From Desulfobulbus sp. (GTDB taxonomy: Bacteria; Desulfobacterota; Desulfobulbia; Desulfobulbales; Desulfobulbaceae), in NCBI GenBank assembly GCA_031280615.1, contig JAITGO010000006.1:124001-188000 (forward strand): a DNA stretch of 64,000 nt, read 5' to 3'. The notes below the pieces were generated by a model. The model was not told the origin of the DNA. It was given only the letters and a program-made list of their open reading frames with translations, and did no database searches. Positions 61,224 to 64,000 of this stretch are shown one piece after another. Position numbers and translations under genes: made by a program. Position 1 is the first letter of the stretch; each line of letters opens with the position of its first letter.

Positions 61224-63086
61224 ATGAACAAACGCATCCGGGTTGGCGGGCCCGTGCTCGCCGCATGTCTGTTCCCGTTGATATTGGCACCAGGGCCGAC
61301 CCTGTCGGCGACGGATCGAAGCGTTTTGCCCGAATTGGCCGCCAGCTACCGTTTTCTGGTCAGCGATCGTCAGAACGGCGGCATCCTGTATACCGCCGGC
61401 GCCGGCGATCTGCGCGGCCAGCGCCTTCCCTTGAGTTTTCACGACAGCGCCGCCTACTGGGGCCGACACGTCTGTCCGACGGCCGACTGCACGGTGATCG
61501 ATCGCTACGATCCGCTGGCCTTTACCCTGTTGCCGCAAAAAACACCTGGCGGCGATCTCCAGACCGAACGGGTCAACACCCACAACGGCAGCAATATTTA
61601 CGATGCCGCGACCTGGCAGATAGCGGTGATGCTCGGCCACCGGCTCAACCACTTGCCGCTGGCCGAGGGCCAGGATGCCTATGGCTTGGTGAACGCCCAA
61701 AACCGACTGCTGGCGGCCGGCCATTACGGCGACAGCCGCCATCCCTCGCCCCTGCAGACCCGTGCCCGCTCGGTCGGATCGGTGTTCGTCTACAACCAGC
61801 AGCACATCGCCGAGGCCGCACGAGCCTACAGTTTCCGCATGCTCCCGCGGGATTGGCTCTCGCCCGATCCCTTTATCGACACGCCGTATGCGCGTTTCAT
61901 CACCGCCGCGAACCTACCGGCCGGCAACACCGACTATCGCCCCGGCGTGATCAGTTGGACCGACTGGAAACCGATCACCGGCGAAAACGCCTGGGCTTTT
62001 TTCATCGGCCCGCTCCAGGCCGCCCATCTCCACTTTGTCCATGGCCGCGCAGACGGCTATGTCCCCTTCCGCGAGCAGGCCGTGGCCAATGCCCTGGCAG
62101 TACTGCCGGCCTTCGCCGCCATGCAAGCGCCGCAGGGCGGGGTGTATTACGCCCCGGCAGGTACGGTCGCCAACCAAGGAGAGGAATTGGTCGATCCGTC
62201 GTTCGTCTCGGTGGAAAATACCTTCTCCGTCTACGCCGGCCTGCGCATTCTCGAAGCCACCCTGACAACCACTTTAAAGCGGGACGACACCCTTGCGCCA
62301 GCCGACAAGAAGGTCATTGCCGATGGGCTTCGCCTGTGCCGGGCCATGCTCCATGGTGGCCAGCTCGCCCCCGGACGTAGCACCGAGGGAATGCTCTCGT
62401 TTCTGAAAAAGTATGCCTGGCAGGATGGCGCCTTTGTCCAGGGCGGCCTGCTGGACAAGCCCGGCGCCGAAAGCCGGTGGCTGCCCAGCCTGTCCCCCAA
62501 GGCGGTCGATGTCAATACCTGGGGCGTTGCCGCATTAGAGCCAGCGGTGATCGACGATTGGTTCGGATTTGGTGCGAGCTTCACTACCTGGCAACAGGTC
62601 AAACGCTGGGGCGGCTACGGCACGGACACCGTCATCCGGGGGGTGGGGTTTTCCGACCAGGACGGCAACGGCCTCGGCCCGGACGAACGCTATCGCCAGG
62701 GGGTGCTGTCCGGGGAATGGACGGCCGGGGCCATCACCATGGTCCGGGCGATGATCGCCCATTACCAAGCCATCGACCGCGCTTCTCCCCAGGCACCGCA
62801 GGCCAGCCGCATGGTCGACCTTCTCCGCCAGGACGAACAGGCCATGCTGAGTGCCATGGACACTCTGCGAATCGACAACTATGCAGCAGCAGGTTTCCCT
62901 GGAACTCCCGAGCAATACGACCAACTGTTCACGCTCTCAACCAAGCCATACCTGTACGCCAGCAAGCGGTATCTCATCCCCTTTGGCTGGTACGCCAATC
63001 CCATTCCCAGCACCTGCGCCACCGCCTGGATGGTGATGGTGGCCAACCGCTACAACCCGTTTCTGCCAGGCGGCGGCCTCCGGTAA
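61224..63086 (+). CDS. Secreted protein of unknown function, alpha-barrel-like
   Basis: The 620-residue protein has a signal peptide (about residues 1-28, 'VLAACLFPLILAPGPTLSATD') and is exported. I do not recognise the family. The body is alpha-helical with Trp/Tyr/Gly motifs such as 'YDAATWQIAVMLG', 'WTDWKPITGENAWAFFIGPLQAA', 'VDVNTWGVAALEP' and 'LIPFGWYANPIPSTCATAWMVMVANRYNP'. These resemble (alpha/alpha)6-barrel glycoside hydrolases, suggesting sugar handling. This is a fold impression, not an assignment. It follows a flavodoxin gene after seven bases. Confidence 0.7.
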   Translation: MNKRIRVGGPVLAACLFPLILAPGPTLSATDRSVLPELAASYRFLVSDRQNGGILYTAGAGDLRGQRLPLSFHDSAAYWGRHVCPTADCTVIDRYDPLAFTLLPQKTPGGDLQTERVNTHNGSNIYDAATWQIAVMLGHRLNHLPLAEGQDAYGLVNAQNRLLAAGHYGDSRHPSPLQTRARSVGSVFVYNQQHIAEAARAYSFRMLPRDWLSPDPFIDTPYARFITAANLPAGNTDYRPGVISWTDWKPITGENAWAFFIGPLQAAHLHFVHGRADGYVPFREQAVANALAVLPAFAAMQAPQGGVYYAPAGTVANQGEELVDPSFVSVENTFSVYAGLRILEATLTTTLKRDDTLAPADKKVIADGLRLCRAMLHGGQLAPGRSTEGMLSFLKKYAWQDGAFVQGGLLDKPGAESRWLPSLSPKAVDVNTWGVAALEPAVIDDWFGFGASFTTWQQVKRWGGYGTDTVIRGVGFSDQDGNGLGPDERYRQGVLSGEWTAGAITMVRAMIAHYQAIDRASPQAPQASRMVDLLRQDEQAMLSAMDTLRIDNYAAAGFPGTPEQYDQLFTLSTKPYLYASKRYLIPFGWYANPIPSTCATAWMVMVANRYNPFLPGGGLR

Positions 63087-63111
63087 TCCACCGAGGCTTC
63101 GCCGGACAATA

Positions 63112-63143
63112 TTCCTGGCCGCGAATACTGCGGCGGCCAGGAA
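63112..63143. terminator. Convergent hairpin
   Basis: Perfect 11-base arms TTCCTGGCCGC (63112-63122) and GCGGCCAGGAA (63133-63143) lie between convergent genes and two bases from the corA stop codon. No T tract follows, so it may be a weak bidirectional terminator. Confidence 0.4.
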
Positions 63144-63144
63144 G

Positions 63145-64000
63145 TCACAGCCATTTTTTCCGCTTGAACAGGTGGATAAGAAACACGGGAAGCGCAATGA
63201 AAAAAATCCACAGCACCGGATAGGCCCAGCGCCAGTGCAATTCCGGCATGTAGTCGAAATTCATGCCGTACACCCCGGCGATGAAGGTCAGCGGGATGAA
63301 AATGGAGGCAAAGAGGGTCAGTACCTTCATGATCTCGTTCATGCGGTTGCTGACGCTGGACAGATAGATATCCAGCATGCCGTTGAGCAGGTCGCGGAGG
63401 GAATCCATGGTGTCGATCACCCGCAGGGTGTGGTCGAACACATCGCGGAAATAGGGCAGATTTCTTTCCTGGACCAGTGGGCTTTCACTCCGTTGGAGGG
63501 CAAGCAGCATCTCGCGCAGCGGCGCGATCGCCTTGCGGACCAACACCATCTCCCGCCTGAGCAACTGGATGGTGGCGAAAGTTTTCGGCTTCGGCTGGTG
63601 GAGGAGATCGCTCTCCGCAGCCTCGATCGCATCCTCCATGGTGTCGGCAAGGACAAAATAATTATCCACCGTCGTGTCCAAAATCGTGTAGGCGAGATAA
63701 TCAAGCCCCAAGATACGGATGCGCCCCTTGGCCCCGGACAGCCGCAGCTTGACGGCGTTGAACAGATCGTCGGCCGTTTCCCTGAAGGTAAAGAGCACAT
63801 CGGCGAACAGGAGGAGGCTCACCTGCTCATGGCGGACTTTCAGTGCCCGGCCGCTGCGCAGGACTTTCACCACCGCAAACAAATAGTCGTCAAATTCCTC
63901 GAATTTCGGGCGTTGATGGGTGTTGAGGATATCTTCCAGCACCAAGGGATGGACATTGAAATGGCGGCCGATGGCCTCGATCAGATCGATCATGTCCAAG
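63145..64000 (-). CDS. corA: CorA magnesium/cobalt transporter, N-terminus outside window
   Basis: The 3' part of a CorA-type channel, at least 285 residues; the frame is open past the window edge, so the N-terminus is missing. The cytoplasmic funnel helices run through 'ETADDLFNAVKLRL' to 'LVRKAIAPLREMLLALQRSESPLV', followed by 'FDHTLRVIDTMDSLRDLLNGMLDIYLSSVSNRMNEIMKVLTLFASIFIPLTFIAGVYGMNFDYMP'. YGMNF and a second membrane helix are the selectivity signature. It carries Mg2+, Co2+ or Ni2+. Confidence 0.93.
   Translation of the reverse strand, partial: LDMIDLIEAIGRHFNVHPLVLEDILNTHQRPKFEEFDDYLFAVVKVLRSGRALKVRHEQVSLLLFADVLFTFRETADDLFNAVKLRLSGAKGRIRILGLDYLAYTILDTTVDNYFVLADTMEDAIEAAESDLLHQPKPKTFATIQLLRREMVLVRKAIAPLREMLLALQRSESPLVQERNLPYFRDVFDHTLRVIDTMDSLRDLLNGMLDIYLSSVSNRMNEIMKVLTLFASIFIPLTFIAGVYGMNFDYMPELHWRWAYPVLWIFFIALPVFLIHLFKRKKWL

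Overview
The window reads as chromosome of a GC-rich Gram-negative bacterium. Gene content points to a deltaproteobacterium of the Desulfobulbaceae/Desulfobulbales type: citramalate synthase beside aspartokinase, DUF4911 with miaB, a PflX-like radical SAM enzyme, MJ0042 and LysW-like zinc ribbons, PATAN/DUF4388, and GAF-PAS kinases with an NtrC-type partner. This placement is inferred from gene families, not from a database search. I see no rRNA, tRNA, CRISPR array or complete insertion sequence.

Bases 1-14,600 are mostly minus-strand housekeeping genes. They hold a small heat-shock pair with a near-consensus promoter, purC, and two compact minus-strand operons. One is purB-DUF4911-miaB-PHP phosphoesterase-radical SAM-S4 protein. 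The other is lysC-cimA-HhH protein-miaA-recJ. Both enzymes of the ms2i6A37 tRNA modification (miaA, miaB) therefore lie close together. A 700-base AT-rich gap with palindromes separates the two operons. Bases 14,800-18,500 carry trmL, serC, a second radical SAM gene that is a same-length paralogue of the first, and rlmN.

Bases 18,485-30,236 are more accessory. They include a PATAN-like protein, a zinc ribbon, a flavodoxin, and a LysW-like acidic zinc ribbon followed by a ureohydrolase-fold protein whose metal ligands are largely replaced (the most intriguing pair here). Next come an MFS exporter, a gate-domain membrane protein, a PflX-like radical SAM enzyme, a FecR/DUF6600 protein with a 90-bp repeat tail, and a TauE/SafE exporter with its GntR regulator and two palindromic operators. 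Fragments of a dead two-component system follow.

Bases 30,237-36,259 form one minus-strand operon for an A2-type cytochrome c oxidase: DUF2231 and DOMON proteins, SCO, coxA, coxC, subunit IV, coxB and ctaB. A GAF-GAF-PAS kinase/NtrC-type regulator pair is next. Oxidative stress genes follow: catalase, bacterioferritin, FMN reductase and superoxide dismutase. In a lineage normally regarded as anaerobic, this suggests real oxygen handling.

Bases 45,588-49,219 hold a plus-strand run of tandem-hotdog thioesterase, NodIJ-like ABC exporter and esterase. After a drug exporter comes a putative exopolysaccharide locus, made of a GH18-like/deacetylase/glycosyltransferase fusion of 1157 residues plus a GH26 lipoprotein. 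The window ends with a large hybrid kinase, pirin, a flavodoxin-fold reductase, an unrecognised secreted 620-residue protein, and corA cut by the window edge.
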